This document shows, in pieces, positions 1 through 11,347 of a stretch of DNA of 64,000 bases. How positions within the stretch are numbered: the first letter of the stretch is position 1; every line of letters starts with the position of its first letter. The notes under the pieces were generated by a model that worked only from the letters and a program-made list of their open reading frames with translations, was not told the origin of the DNA and made no database searches. Location of the stretch: positions 620,001 through 684,000 of the forward strand of contig NZ_LR884459.1 in NCBI RefSeq assembly GCF_904848165.1. Reading direction: 5' to 3'. A program made the position numbers and the translations under genes. This DNA comes from Psychrobacter arenosus (lineage in GTDB: Bacteria; Pseudomonadota; Gammaproteobacteria; Pseudomonadales; Moraxellaceae).

Positions 1-32
1 AAACTCAATTTTTTTATAACTTAATGCAATGC

Positions 33-58
33 TAAGGGGGTACGGCTAAGCCCTTAGC
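33..58. terminator. Weak hairpin downstream of bamB
   Basis: An inverted repeat (GCTAAGGG ... CCCTTAGC) lies just after the bamB stop on the minus strand. It is not followed directly by a T-run, so it is a poor intrinsic terminator and may only be a transcript-end or processing hairpin. In related bacteria der follows bamB, and that gene would lie left of the window. Confidence 0.3.
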
Positions 59-75
59 AACAGCTGCTCACTGAC

Positions 76-1275
76 TTAGCGAGCCACTTGCCACACAGCA
101 ACCTGACCGCTACTGCTTTGCGCCATTAATAAGTTGCCTTGTACCTGTAAGCTGCGTAAAGCACCTTTAGTCTGTACACGGCTAACGATATCGCCCGTAG
201 TCGCGTCAAAGATATGTACGATACCCTCTAAATCCCCTACAGCCAAGTAGTTGCCGATAGCAACAGGGTTGGTTAACTGACGGTAAGTTAAGTCTTTGCT
301 TTCCCACACAGGCTCACCGGTAGTGCGATTATAAGCTTGGACAGCACCGTCTAAAGTCGTGGCAAACACCATACCTTTGGCTACTGCTAGCGCACGAGTG
401 CTGGCAGCTTCGTTGACGAACATCACTTGACCAGCGGCCAAATCAACCCCAATCATCTGCCCGCTATAGCTGATAGCATACAACTGGCCTTGATCAACGA
501 TAGGCATAGCGTCAAGATCGCTCATGCGCTCTACTTCACTACTGCCCATGCCCAAACCAATCCGGCGTGACCACAAAGGAATCCCTGACTCAATACCGAT
601 GGCATGCACACGACCATCCGCAGTCGCTAATAAAGCCGTATCGTTATCTAGCAAGGTTGGCTTCGCACTACCGCGAATACTCACGGCAGGAACTTGAGTA
701 GCAAACTGCCAGATAGATTGGCCTGTTTGTAGCGAGAGACCATGTAAGAAACCATCATTCGCCGATACGATTACACGGTTATTATGGATGAGCGCAGGCG
801 TAAGCACACTGCCTGAGAGTTGCTGCACCCAACGCTGCGCCCCTGACTGGGCATCAACGGCGATGATGCGGCCTGAGCGCGTACTAACGATAGCCGTCTG
901 GCTAGCGACATCATAAGCCACCCCACCCGTAACTGGCTCTTTTAAATCTACTGACCACAGACGCTTACCCGCCGTATCATGAGCAGACAATACGCCACCC
1001 CGTGAAGACGCAATTAAGCGACCTTCACCATAGCCGACTTGCAAATCTAGAGGGTCTTTGCTGCTAGCGCCCTTACTGCCCACATCAACGCTCAATACGG
1101 GCTGTAACACCGCTAATGGTTGAGCCAACTTGACCAGTTTCACCGGCTCTTTAGCTTCAGGTTTGATGCCGCGGTTACAGCCAACGACCTGAGTCGCGAG
1201 CACACCAATTAACGCTGAATACAGTAAAGTCGTCTTCAGAGGAGATTGGCGTAATTTAGAAGGGAATACAGTCAT
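76..1275 (-). CDS. bamB: Outer membrane protein assembly factor BamB
   Basis: Lipoprotein of the BAM complex, which folds beta-barrel proteins into the outer membrane; BamB is an eight-bladed propeller that binds BamA. The 399-aa product has a signal peptide ending in a VVGC lipobox (Cys33), then repeated PQQ-like blades rich in G-x-(I/L)-x-A-x-D and GxxxW motifs, as expected for this family. It follows the yfgM-like gene by about 75 bases on the same strand, the gammaproteobacterial order hisS-yfgM-bamB-der. The start ATG has a GGTGAG-like ribosome site 8 bases upstream. The lipobox has Val-Val rather than Leu in front of Gly-Cys, slightly atypical. Confidence 0.93.
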   Translation of the reverse strand: MTVFPSKLRQSPLKTTLLYSALIGVLATQVVGCNRGIKPEAKEPVKLVKLAQPLAVLQPVLSVDVGSKGASSKDPLDLQVGYGEGRLIASSRGGVLSAHDTAGKRLWSVDLKEPVTGGVAYDVASQTAIVSTRSGRIIAVDAQSGAQRWVQQLSGSVLTPALIHNNRVIVSANDGFLHGLSLQTGQSIWQFATQVPAVSIRGSAKPTLLDNDTALLATADGRVHAIGIESGIPLWSRRIGLGMGSSEVERMSDLDAMPIVDQGQLYAISYSGQMIGVDLAAGQVMFVNEAASTRALAVAKGMVFATTLDGAVQAYNRTTGEPVWESKDLTYRQLTNPVAIGNYLAVGDLEGIVHIFDATTGDIVSRVQTKGALRSLQVQGNLLMAQSSSGQVAVWQVAR

Positions 1276-1350
1276 TGTATGATCTCACCACAGGTAAACA
1301 AAAGGAATAATAGACGGGGTTGGTGGACAGCTACCCAAGCGCTCTGCTAC

Positions 1351-2181
1351 TTAATTAACAGGCGCGCTTGCAGCTTCATTTTCAATACTGGCTACTGCAG
1401 TCTCGTCCGCTGCAGCAGGCGCGGCTATAGCTTCATTCACGCTAGGCGCCGGCGCATTGACTAGACTTGCAGGACCTTCGATAGGCTCAGCCGCAATACC
1501 TAAGCTTTCCATTTTTAGCGCTAGCACCGCACGATTCTCTTGACGGTCTCGCAGTTGTGCCCAGGCATTGTTATAAGCTTGGGTAGCAGCCGCTTTATCG
1601 CCTTGAGCCACATGAATATCACCCAACAACTCTTGTTTGCTGGCTTCAAAGGCGCCTGGCAACTCTTTACTAAGCGTCGCTAAAGCCGCTTTAGCATCGC
1701 CACTAGCCAATTGCACTTGAGCATAACGGATAATGGTCAACGCTTCTAAGCCAGCATCTTGCAAATTAATATCTAAAGCTTGCTTTAAAGTAGCACTAGC
1801 GCCTTTAAAGTCATTCGCATCAGATTGTTGACGGGCTTGAATCAGCAAGGCCTGCCAAGCGTAGACCGTAACACCATGAGAGGCGACTAAGGCTTTAATA
1901 TCTTTGTCCAATAGAGCTTGCTTGTCCGCTAAGACTTTTTTAGCATCGGCTTCTAAATCGGGATTTTGTGCTGCTAAAGCCACTTCACTATTGAGCTGTT
2001 GGATATCTGCGTACTGATCCGCTGCTACGGTATCCACTTTTGCATGGTTATTTTGCCAGTAAGTCCAGCCAAAATAGCCAGCAAGCGCCAATAAAATCGC
2101 TGTGACGATATAACCGCCATAGGTCTTTAAGGCTTCCATCTGATTTTCAGGAACATTATTAGTGGGCTGTGGTTGCGCCAT
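1351..2181 (-). CDS. YfgM-like membrane-anchored TPR protein
   Basis: A 276-aa protein with a short cytoplasmic N-terminus, one transmembrane helix (about residues 20-42) and a periplasmic helical TPR-like domain. The tail after about residue 225 is Ala/Pro-rich and probably disordered. This matches the YfgM/UPF0070 family, which in E. coli works beside the PpiD chaperone at the SecYEG translocon. Its place between hisS and bamB is the family's usual one. A clear AGGTAAG ribosome site precedes the ATG. The family call rests on architecture and neighbourhood. Confidence 0.85.
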   Translation of the reverse strand: MAQPQPTNNVPENQMEALKTYGGYIVTAILLALAGYFGWTYWQNNHAKVDTVAADQYADIQQLNSEVALAAQNPDLEADAKKVLADKQALLDKDIKALVASHGVTVYAWQALLIQARQQSDANDFKGASATLKQALDINLQDAGLEALTIIRYAQVQLASGDAKAALATLSKELPGAFEASKQELLGDIHVAQGDKAAATQAYNNAWAQLRDRQENRAVLALKMESLGIAAEPIEGPASLVNAPAPSVNEAIAAPAAADETAVASIENEAASAPVN

Positions 2182-2338
2182 GGTTCTTACCTAATTAAGA
2201 GATAATCAAGATGCTGTATTAAGCCAGCATCCTACATAAGTTTAAATAGCGCGTTAGTATAACTATTGTCAGACTCACAAAATATAGCAAATAATGACTT
2301 TAGCCAATAACGCCAGCAAAAAGTGCTATCTGGGCGCT

Positions 2339-3637
2339 TTATTGGGGTACGGGCAGCAAAGTATTATCCGCTGCTGTAAACCAATCCTGACCATATAGAT
2401 TTTGCTCACCCGTTTGCATATTCTTGACACTGATTTGCCCAGCCTCTAACTCTTGCTGCGCTAAGATAACCGTAGCTACAGCGCCTGACTTATCCGCTCT
2501 TTTCATCTGTGACTTTAGGCTAGTAGCACTGGCCATCTTGACCCGTAAATCGGGACGCTCGCGACGCAAATTCTCAGCAAAGACAATACCTTGGCCATAG
2601 ACGTCAGGGTGAGCGACGATAAACACTTCACAAGCTGTCATCTCAGCCATAGGATTAACGGCTTCTATTAACAGCAATAAGCGCTCAAGCCCCATAGCAA
2701 AGCCAACCGCAGGGTCAGACTTAACGGCTTTGCCATTGTCTTGACCCATTGACTTAAGCTGCCCTATCAGACCATCATAACGGCCACCAGCACACACCGT
2801 AGCTTGACTGCCTAGCTTGTCGGTGACCCATTCAAATACGGTCTTATTATAATAGTCTAAGCCGCGGACTAGGCGTGGGTTAATTTCAAATTTGATATTC
2901 AAAGCAGTTAGATAAGTCTGCAGCGTAGTAAAATGTGCTTGGCTGTCTTCACCCAAGAAATCGCTTAGCGCGGGCGCGTTATCAAGAATCGCTTGCGTCT
3001 GTGCATCCTTACTGTCCAAAATACGCAGCGGATTGGTGGTCAAGCGACGTTGGCTGTCTTCATCTAACTGGTCTTTTTTATCGGTCAGGTAAGCAACTAG
3101 GGCAGCGCGATAAGCATGACGCTCTTCTAATTCTCCCAAACTATTAATCTGTAAGGTCAGCTCATGGTCGATACCCAGTTGCTGCCACATGAGATAAGTC
3201 ATGGCAATTAGCTCAGCATCCGCATCCGGTAGCTCGCTACCAAAGCTCTCTACCCCTATTTGATGAAACTGACGATAGCGACCTTTTTGTGGACGCTCAT
3301 AGCGAAACATAGGACCGATATACCAAAGCTTAGGGTTATCGCCGCGCAGCATATTATGCTCAATCACAGCCCGTACAGCGCCGGCAGTCCCTTCTGGACG
3401 CAAAGTCAAAGGTGTTGGTGGCTCTGATTTATCTGCAAAGCTATACATCTCTTTTTCGACAATATCCGTAGCGCCGCCGATAGCTCGAGCAAATAGATCG
3501 GTTTGCTCAACGATGGGCAAACGAATCTGCTGATAGCCATAGCGGGCTAACACGTCCGCTAAGACGGCTTCAAGGTGCAACCACTGGCCACTTTGCTGCG
3601 GTAATATATCGTTGAAACCTTTAATTGCTTTGATCAT
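2339..3637 (-). CDS. hisS: Histidyl-tRNA synthetase
   Basis: Class II aminoacyl-tRNA synthetase charging tRNA-His in the cytosol. The 432-aa length is normal. Visible signatures are the N-terminal KGFNDILP segment, class II motif 2 ([16 protein letters not shown], about residues 112-127), the histidine-specific [13 protein letters not shown] segment near residues 259-271, and motif 3 ([11 protein letters not shown]). The C-terminal anticodon-binding domain follows from about residue 335. It lies between ispG and the yfgM-like gene on the same strand. The ribosome site is weak, but the ATG start matches the expected N-terminus. Confidence 0.97.
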   Translation of the reverse strand: MIKAIKGFNDILPQQSGQWLHLEAVLADVLARYGYQQIRLPIVEQTDLFARAIGGATDIVEKEMYSFADKSEPPTPLTLRPEGTAGAVRAVIEHNMLRGDNPKLWYIGPMFRYERPQKGRYRQFHQIGVESFGSELPDADAELIAMTYLMWQQLGIDHELTLQINSLGELEERHAYRAALVAYLTDKKDQLDEDSQRRLTTNPLRILDSKDAQTQAILDNAPALSDFLGEDSQAHFTTLQTYLTALNIKFEINPRLVRGLDYYNKTVFEWVTDKLGSQATVCAGGRYDGLIGQLKSMGQDNGKAVKSDPAVGFAMGLERLLLLIEAVNPMAEMTACEVFIVAHPDVYGQGIVFAENLRRERPDLRVKMASATSLKSQMKRADKSGAVATVILAQQELEAGQISVKNMQTGEQNLYGQDWFTAADNTLLPVPQ

Positions 3638-3701
3638 AACGGGTCTACTATTTCCAAATCTATTCTAATTATGGGTGAAACTGCTACTGCGCTATATACC
3701 A

Positions 3702-4817
3702 CTATTTTACGCGAATAATTTCATTTTCACGTTGTTTTGCGAGGACATCGGCGTGCTCGCGTACCATTTTTTCAATTTCGTCGGCAAGATTATTAGTATC
3801 TATTAAATGGCTCTTTTCGCCCATCCGATAGACCAAAGATCGGGGCGCCGCGCCCACAATACCAATATCAGCTTCTTTTGCCTCGCCAGGACCATTCACT
3901 TTGCAGCCAATGACCGATAGATTCATAGGCTCACGGATGTCTTCTAAACGTGCTTCCAAATCATTCATGACGCGGATTACGTCAAACTCTTGGCGTGAGC
4001 AGCTTGGGCAAGCAATGAAGTTGACGCCATTAGCACGGATATTCAATGACTTTAAGATATCGAAACCGATTTTGATTTCTTCTTCCGGCTCTGCCGCTAG
4101 GGAAATACGCATCGTATCGCCAATACCGTCTAATAATAAACCGCCTAAAGCAATCGCTGATTTTACGGTACCCGTACGATAGACGCCAGCTTCCGTGACC
4201 CCTAAATGTAGCGGGTTATCAATCTGTGCTGAGATTAAGCGATAGGCGTCTAAAGTTAAAAAGACATTACTGGCTTTGACTGAAATTTTATACTGATCAA
4301 AGTTCAGACGCTCAAGAATATCAATATGGCGTAGCGCTGACTCCAACATCGCCTCACCCGTAGGCTCACCGTATTTGCGTTGGATTTCTTTTTCTAACGA
4401 GCCGGCATTCACGCCAATACGGATAGGAATATTATGGTATTTAGCACACGCCACCACTTCACGAACTTTTTGGTCGCTACCAATATTACCTGGGTTAATG
4501 CGCAAACAGTCGGCACCGGCTTCCGCCACCGCCAAAGCAATTTTATGATCAAAATGCACATCGGCCACTAGCGGCACACTGACGCGGCGGCGAATCTCAC
4601 CGAAAGCCTGCACCGTCTCCATAGTTGGGGTAGAGACCCGCATAAAGTCAGCACCCGCATCCACACAGCGCTCTATTTGTGCAACAGTAGCGTCAACATC
4701 GCACGTATCGGTGTTGGTCATACTCTGGACACTGATTGGAGCATCGCCACCGACAGCGACATCTCCAACATGAATCTGTTTGGTAAGGCGTCGTTTAATG
4801 GGAGAAGGCGTTGACAT
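3702..4817 (-). CDS. ispG: 4-hydroxy-3-methylbut-2-enyl diphosphate synthase IspG (GcpE)
   Basis: [4Fe-4S] enzyme of the MEP isoprenoid pathway that converts methylerythritol cyclodiphosphate to HMBPP. The N-terminal TIM barrel begins at [16 protein letters not shown]. The C-terminal iron-sulfur domain shows CPSCSRQ and the later [10 protein letters not shown], giving the three cluster cysteines. The frame is open 21 codons further upstream, but I chose the ATG at 4817 (371 aa, MSTPSP...) because AAGGA lies 7 bases before it and the family normally starts near there. It lies between rodZ and hisS, the conserved order; a roughly 260-base gap after rodZ may hold its own promoter. Confidence 0.96.
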   Translation of the reverse strand: MSTPSPIKRRLTKQIHVGDVAVGGDAPISVQSMTNTDTCDVDATVAQIERCVDAGADFMRVSTPTMETVQAFGEIRRRVSVPLVADVHFDHKIALAVAEAGADCLRINPGNIGSDQKVREVVACAKYHNIPIRIGVNAGSLEKEIQRKYGEPTGEAMLESALRHIDILERLNFDQYKISVKASNVFLTLDAYRLISAQIDNPLHLGVTEAGVYRTGTVKSAIALGGLLLDGIGDTMRISLAAEPEEEIKIGFDILKSLNIRANGVNFIACPSCSRQEFDVIRVMNDLEARLEDIREPMNLSVIGCKVNGPGEAKEADIGIVGAAPRSLVYRMGEKSHLIDTNNLADEIEKMVREHADVLAKQRENEIIRVK

Positions 4818-5079
4818 AATACAGTCCTTAAGAGCTGATAGTTGACTCATTTTATAGGGTCGATTGGGGTAAATAAACACCCTACCCTGTAAAACATATT
4901 TTATTCACAATGGACGCTAGTGGCTATACGCTGAAAGCCTTACAAATAAATGGCTACCTAAGTAGCCAAATAATGGGATGCCTATTTTTTTGAATGGTTT
5001 GACTGGCTTAACTAATGTAACTAAGCCGATTGGGTTAATCGAATCAGTTAGACCAAGTCTAGCCTATTGTAGCGACCTA

Positions 5080-5964
5080 TTATGGCGCTAGTGTGAAGCT
5101 GGCTTTATTATTTGTGGCAAATTTGCTTAAGCTGACCGCTTCTTGATTCAAGTTTAAATCGACTTTATCGACATCATTAATTTGAATTTGGAAAGGAGGT
5201 TTGCCCGATAATTTATAACCACCACGGCTTTGTGCCCCCGACATTAGCGAATTGCCCGCTGCGTCTGTAACCGTGATATCCGTATTGCCTTTTACCCAAA
5301 ACTCTAGGTTGGCATCGCCAGCAGTAGCCGTGCTAGTTGCAGCATTATCATCAAGATTTAGCGCATTACCTGAGGCGTTGGCCGCAGTATTATTTGCCCC
5401 TATAGCCACACCTGAAGCCGCTTCGGCTCCTGGCACATATGCCCCTTCAGCTTGCTCAGCCGGACTAATGGTATCGACAGTTGGCGTCGGTTCTACGGTC
5501 TCTTCTTTAGCATTGGTCACCATACGCAGTAAGAATACTGCCAGTGCGATGACCCCAATGACTGCCAATAACAGTAACGGGTTGAAGCGGATTTTGGCGC
5601 GACCTTCACGCTGTAGAGTGCCCATAGGACGTAAGGGCGATTCGATATCCCCAACGGCTTTGGTTCTTAATTCGCTAGGATAAGCGGCATCAAAACTGTC
5701 AGCCACTGCATGCGGGTCTAGCCCCAAATACTTGGCATAATTGATAGCAAAACCACGGGCAAACGTCACTTGCGGCAGCGCTTGAAAATTCTCTTGCTCC
5801 AAGGCTTGTAAGTGACGCTTTAAGATAAATAACTCAGCAGCGGCATCGTCAAGAGATAATTTTTTGGCTTCACGAGCTTGCAAAAGCATGGCACCAAATG
5901 AAGTTGCTGGTGTGATTTGTGAATTTTTCGATTGAGCATTGGGGTTCGGGTTGGTTATTTCCAT
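5080..5964 (-). CDS. rodZ: Cytoskeleton protein RodZ
   Basis: Bitopic membrane protein linking MreB to the cell-elongation machinery. It has an N-terminal helix-turn-helix domain (HTH_25 type, about residues 20-90), one transmembrane helix (about 135-155: LLLLAVIGVIALAVFLL), a low-complexity Ala/Thr/Asn linker and a C-terminal beta-rich DUF4115 domain containing FWVKGNTDITVTDAAG. About 294 aa. The ATG at 5964 is preferred over an in-frame TTG at 5988 because AGAGG sits just upstream; this start overlaps the end of pilF by 10 bases, suggesting translational coupling. Confidence 0.92.
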   Translation of the reverse strand: MEITNPNPNAQSKNSQITPATSFGAMLLQAREAKKLSLDDAAAELFILKRHLQALEQENFQALPQVTFARGFAINYAKYLGLDPHAVADSFDAAYPSELRTKAVGDIESPLRPMGTLQREGRAKIRFNPLLLLAVIGVIALAVFLLRMVTNAKEETVEPTPTVDTISPAEQAEGAYVPGAEAASGVAIGANNTAANASGNALNLDDNAATSTATAGDANLEFWVKGNTDITVTDAAGNSLMSGAQSRGGYKLSGKPPFQIQINDVDKVDLNLNQEAVSLSKFATNNKASFTLAP

Positions 5965-6818
5965 GATGCCTCTGGATTGTTCAGCCAAGTCTTAAGTTGT
6001 TTTGCTTCGCTACTAAGGGGATAGCTTGATAAAAGTTGTTGAGCTAGGGCTTGTCTGTCATTAATGTTGCCATGCGCGGCAGCCAATTTGATACCTTGCA
6101 GCAGTAAACGAGGGCTTTGCGGCTCGTGGCGCAAGAGCTGTCCTGTCTCTTCATAAAGGCTCTGCGCCTGGGCAATACGGTTTTGCTCAAGCAGCAAATC
6201 TACCAGCTCGATATGGGCAATTATGCTGTTGCGGTTGCCTTCGAGAGCGCGAATAAATGCTTGGGTGGCCGCAGGCTTATTGCCCAAAACTAAATAAGTG
6301 CGTCCTAGGTTTTCTAGCGCACCAATACGACCTTCGTAGCCTAAAGCAGCACCCGCTACTTCAAATTGCTGCACCGCTTCAGGATAGCGCTTCATCTGGG
6401 AGAGATAAACCCCATAGTTATTGCGCGCCTGCACAAACTCTGCATCGAGAGCAATGGCTTTTTTAAAAAACCCATCTGCCTTTTGCAGATTAATCGTGCT
6501 GCCTTCCTGCTGTAAAAGGATGCCCATCATATCATAGGCGGGGGCATAACGGCTATCGGCGGCAAAGGCTTTTTCAAGCTCACGTTGCGCCGCATCAAGC
6601 TTGTTTTTACGGATATACTCTGCCGCTAAAGTCGTGCGAATCTTCGCAATCTCGCCTTTATCGCGGTTATAGTTATTACTAGGTTGGGTACTGGTTTGAT
6701 ACTGTGCCGTTTTTATGCCACTGTCCGGAGCCGTCTGACAACCATTCAGTAGCATGGTCATGCTTAGTATTACGGCGGCCGGGATACCTATGGAAAAGTG
6801 CTGCAACTGAATTCGCAT
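5955..6818 (-). CDS. pilF: Type IV pilus biogenesis lipoprotein PilF/PilW
   Basis: Outer-membrane lipoprotein pilotin needed for PilQ secretin assembly and pilus stability. The 287-aa product has a lipoprotein signal (MLLNGC, Cys27) followed by tandem TPR motifs from about residue 55 to 270 (for example AAEYIRKNKLDAAQRELEKAF and ARNNYGVYLSQMKRYPEAVQQFE). It lies between rlmN and rodZ, the order typical for gammaproteobacteria. With the FimL-like gene at 26.8 kb it points to a type IV pilus in this organism. Confidence 0.9.
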   Translation of the reverse strand: MRIQLQHFSIGIPAAVILSMTMLLNGCQTAPDSGIKTAQYQTSTQPSNNYNRDKGEIAKIRTTLAAEYIRKNKLDAAQRELEKAFAADSRYAPAYDMMGILLQQEGSTINLQKADGFFKKAIALDAEFVQARNNYGVYLSQMKRYPEAVQQFEVAGAALGYEGRIGALENLGRTYLVLGNKPAATQAFIRALEGNRNSIIAHIELVDLLLEQNRIAQAQSLYEETGQLLRHEPQSPRLLLQGIKLAAAHGNINDRQALAQQLLSSYPLSSEAKQLKTWLNNPEASWK

Positions 6819-7030
6819 ATTGATACTCGGTCGTCTTAATCGAAGAAATTAACGCCTGCTATTTAACAGCGGGCTTAGCGTCCTGCCCATTATTATATGA
6901 TTAAGTGGTGAAGTGCCACTCATTTTTCAAATTAACCGCTGATTTTCAGCCCTGCCATAGTAAAGCAATCTCACTATAGCATTCAAGTTATTAGCGCAGA
7001 TACGTAGTTTTCACTAAGTTGAAATACTGA

Positions 7031-8224
7031 CTAACTGTTCGCTTGCTCAGTTTCTAAGCGCTCTTTCACACTTTGCTGCCACTTCGCTGAACGGCGCGTA
7101 CGGTCTGCAACCTGCCCTACCAACTGTCCACAAGCTGCATCAATATCATCGCCACGGGTCTGCCGAATGGTACTGACAAAACCGGCGTTATTTAAAATAT
7201 TGCTAAAGGTATGGATGCGATTGTTACTAGAGCGACCATAAGGCGCATGCGGGAACGGGTTAAAAGGAATGAGGTTAATTTTGCTCGGCAAATCGCCTAA
7301 TAACGCTACCAATTGCTCAGCATGCTCATCACTGTCATTCACCCCAGCTAGCATAACGTACTCAATAGTCACATGTTTTTTATGTCGAGGATTATCAAAA
7401 ACATAGGCACGAGCGGCGGCCATCAATTGCTCAAGCGGATACTTTTTATTAATGGGGACCAGCTCATTGCGCAGCTCATCGTTAGGCGCATGCAACGAAA
7501 TAGCTAGAGCGACATCGATATCTTTATACAAGTCATACATCTTCGGTACGACGCCAGAAGTAGAGAGTGTCACCCGGCGCTTAGAGAGCCCATAAGCATG
7601 ATCCGATATCATTAGGCTCATAGACGCTACTACAGGTTTATAGTTCAATAGCGGCTCGCCCATCCCCATCATGACCACGTTGGTGACATTATTATGCCAC
7701 TCGCTGCTGTCGACCCCTTCCATATAGGAGGCATTGGCTACCCACAGCTGACCAATAATTTCAGCCGCAGTTAAGTCGCGCTCGAAGCCTTGCTTGCCGG
7801 TACTACAGAAACTACAATCCAGCGCACAGCCCACTTGCGAAGAGATACATAAAGTCTTACGGCCATTCACCTTGCTGTCGTCTGCAGGGATCAATACCGT
7901 CTCAACCAATGAGCCACCTGCGACTTTAAACACCCATTTACGCGTCCCATCATCGCTATACTCTCTATGCACGACTTCTGGCGCGATTACGCAAGCATGC
8001 TCAACCAACTTATCGCGCAGACCTTTGGATAGATTGGTCATCTGGGTAAAGTCGGTGACCCCGTGCTGATAAATCCACTTCATCACTTGGGTAGCACGAA
8101 AAGGCTTTTCGCCTAAGGTCTTAAAGTAGTCGCCAAGCTCGCTCTGGCTCATGCCCAATAGATTGGTGCGTGATTCAGGGATAGCTTGTGGCTCTGGCGT
8201 ATGTACGAGAGGTATTTTAGTCAT
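7031..8224 (-). CDS. rlmN: Dual-specificity 23S rRNA / tRNA adenine-C2 methyltransferase RlmN
   Basis: Radical-SAM enzyme that methylates A2503 of 23S rRNA and A37 of some tRNAs. The radical-SAM CxxxCxxC motif is visible as [15 protein letters not shown], followed by the GMGEPLLNY segment that contacts SAM and [10 protein letters not shown]. The C-terminal DIDAACGQL supplies the methyl-carrying cysteine. The 397-aa length fits. It is the first gene of the rlmN-pilF-rodZ run and follows ndk after a 434-base gap containing the ndk terminator. Confidence 0.97.
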   Translation of the reverse strand: MTKIPLVHTPEPQAIPESRTNLLGMSQSELGDYFKTLGEKPFRATQVMKWIYQHGVTDFTQMTNLSKGLRDKLVEHACVIAPEVVHREYSDDGTRKWVFKVAGGSLVETVLIPADDSKVNGRKTLCISSQVGCALDCSFCSTGKQGFERDLTAAEIIGQLWVANASYMEGVDSSEWHNNVTNVVMMGMGEPLLNYKPVVASMSLMISDHAYGLSKRRVTLSTSGVVPKMYDLYKDIDVALAISLHAPNDELRNELVPINKKYPLEQLMAAARAYVFDNPRHKKHVTIEYVMLAGVNDSDEHAEQLVALLGDLPSKINLIPFNPFPHAPYGRSSNNRIHTFSNILNNAGFVSTIRQTRGDDIDAACGQLVGQVADRTRRSAKWQQSVKERLETEQANS

Positions 8225-8658
8225 GGCAGAATATCAATTTCGCTGTGGCTAGAGGTTGCGAGACAAAGGTCGTCGCAAAAGCCGGTGAATATAAAGGTGC
8301 GCGTATAAACCATCAATGCGTGGTGAATATACAGAGTGTGCATAGCAGGAGAAAATAGGGCTATAGCATCGGTGAAATAGGTCAAAAACCTTACCAACGC
8401 TCGCGCCTATTATAACGTAATAACTACGGGTGCGTCATAATCGATTCAAATGGTTGGCTTACTGGTAATTAATCCTGCTAAATTTTGCTGTTATAAAGCT
8501 ATTATAGGGAGGCTTAGCCAAGCCTAGGCAGACCAGTCCTACTAAAAAAACGCTCTACAATAGAAAACGGCTAAGCAAGCGCCTAGCCGTTTTTAGATGA
8601 GTTCAAACTATAGCTAATTCAAGCCCCATCTATTTAGAAAAATAGTATGGCCGCTCGA
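8225..8658. other. Intergenic region between ndk and rlmN
   Basis: A 434-base gap with no coding potential I can support. It holds the strong ndk terminator hairpin (8564-8594) and presumably the rlmN promoter; no clear -35/-10 pair stood out. Confidence 0.6.
8564..8594. terminator. Bidirectional rho-independent terminator after ndk
   Basis: A 10-bp perfect stem, AAAACGGCTA / TAGCCGTTTT, with a 10-base loop and T-runs on both strands. It is placed to end ndk transcription on the minus strand. Confidence 0.85.
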
Positions 8659-9090
8659 TTAACGAGTACGGGCTACTACTTCGCCGTCGTTGAAGAAATA
8701 CGCGATTTCACGAGCAGCAGACTCAGCAGAGTCAGAACCGTGCACAGCGTTTTCGTCGATGCTAGAAGCAAAATCTTTACGGATAGTACCGTCAGCGGCT
8801 TCAGCTGGATTAGTCGCACCCATGATTTCGCGATGCTTAGCGATAGCGTTTTCGCCTTCTAAGACAGAAACGATCACTGGACCTGAAGTCATGAAAGATT
8901 TAAGGTCGTTGTAGAATGGACGCTCTTTGTGCTCAGCGTAGAAACCGCCTGCTTTTTCGTCGTCTAATTGCAGCATTTTAGCGCCAACAATTTTTAGACC
9001 ATTTTTTTCGAAGCGGCTGTAGATTTCGCCGATGTTATTGTTGCCAACTGCGTCAGGTTTGATGATAGATAAAGTACGTTCGATAGCCAT
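8659..9090 (-). CDS. ndk: Nucleoside diphosphate kinase
   Basis: Transfers the gamma-phosphate of ATP to NDPs through a phosphohistidine, balancing NTP pools. 143 aa, the usual length. The active-site motif NAVHGSDS holds the catalytic His near residue 118. The N-terminal [12 protein letters not shown] and the RPFYNDL segment are typical. Transcribed alone, with a strong terminator downstream. An ndk-rlmN-pilF arrangement is common in gammaproteobacteria. Confidence 0.98.
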   Translation of the reverse strand: MAIERTLSIIKPDAVGNNNIGEIYSRFEKNGLKIVGAKMLQLDDEKAGGFYAEHKERPFYNDLKSFMTSGPVIVSVLEGENAIAKHREIMGATNPAEAADGTIRKDFASSIDENAVHGSDSAESAAREIAYFFNDGEVVARTR

Positions 9091-9307
9091 GATAGACTCC
9101 TAATGAATAAAGCTAAAATTTTAATAAGTAACCGCTGGAATAGGTAAAGCTGCGGTTAGCTCTTGAGTGTCGCCTATTATAATGATTCAAAGCGTAAATG
9201 ATAGGGGAAATTTGGTCAATTTATCTTAAGCTATCGTTAAGGTTAGCCATACACCCGCTCCCCTATGGCTATTATTAAGCCAATAGCAAAATGACTGTAG
9301 CGTATAC

Positions 9308-9772
9308 TTAGGCTATTTTGGACTCACGGCGAAAGGCGACCATATTACAAGTGAAGTTTTGCACTGCTTCCCCATGCTGATTTAACGTATCAATCTGTAC
9401 AGTGACAATACCGCGATCCGGTTTCGAGCGTGAAGGCTTCACCGCAATCACTTCAGAGACGACTTGCAGCGTATCACCGGGACGAGTTGGTCTAGACCAA
9501 CTGATTTGCCCGCCTGCCCCAATTAACCCAGAAGCAATGGGAATAGAGGCGACCATCAAGCGCATGGTAATACCTGATGTATGCCAACCACTAGCAGCGA
9601 GTCCTGCAAAGAAAGTCTCTTTAGCAGCCTCTGTATCTAAGTGAAAAACCTGCGGATCAAACTGCTTAGCAAAGGCAATAATCTCTTCTGTGGTCATCGT
9701 ATAGTGCTCACTAACCCATTTATCTCCTACGGCGATATCTTCTAGATATTTTTTAGCTAACTCTTGTGTCAT
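9308..9772 (-). CDS. MaoC-like (R)-specific enoyl-CoA hydratase family protein
   Basis: A 154-aa single hot-dog-fold protein. The MaoC dehydratase signature is visible around FDPQVFHLDTEAAKETFFAGLAASGWHT, with the Asp/His pair of the hydratase 2 motif. The family hydrates enoyl-thioesters or related substrates; the exact substrate cannot be read from sequence. It lies alone between purA (upstream, ending in its own terminator) and ndk, so it is probably monocistronic. Confidence 0.85.
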   Translation of the reverse strand: MTQELAKKYLEDIAVGDKWVSEHYTMTTEEIIAFAKQFDPQVFHLDTEAAKETFFAGLAASGWHTSGITMRLMVASIPIASGLIGAGGQISWSRPTRPGDTLQVVSEVIAVKPSRSKPDRGIVTVQIDTLNQHGEAVQNFTCNMVAFRRESKIA

Positions 9773-9850
9773 TTTCTACAGTCCTATTGTCTAGGTTATT
9801 AATCTGGTCAGTCAATTTAGCTTATCGATAGCTTTAATATGCTCTTAAAT

Positions 9851-9881
9851 CAAAAAGACCCCATAACGAAGTATGAGGTCT
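9851..9881 (-). terminator. Rho-independent terminator of purA
   Basis: On the minus strand, a 10-bp stem with one mismatch (AGACCTCATA / TATGGGGTCT), a 6-base loop and a following T-run, 50 bases after the purA stop. Confidence 0.88.
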
Positions 9882-9931
9882 AAGCGAGCTAATCATTTAA
9901 TCGAGCTAATAGACTTTGGCGTACTGCCTAA

Positions 9932-11230
<1,299 letters not shown>

Positions 11231-11347
11231 TTATAACACTTGATATTAAGCGCGTAGCTAGTGAAATTGAGTCTATAAAGACTGACTGTAAAATTAAAGG
11301 GACTGCTTTAGCTTAAAACTGTATGGCAATGGTGTTTAAAATGGCGC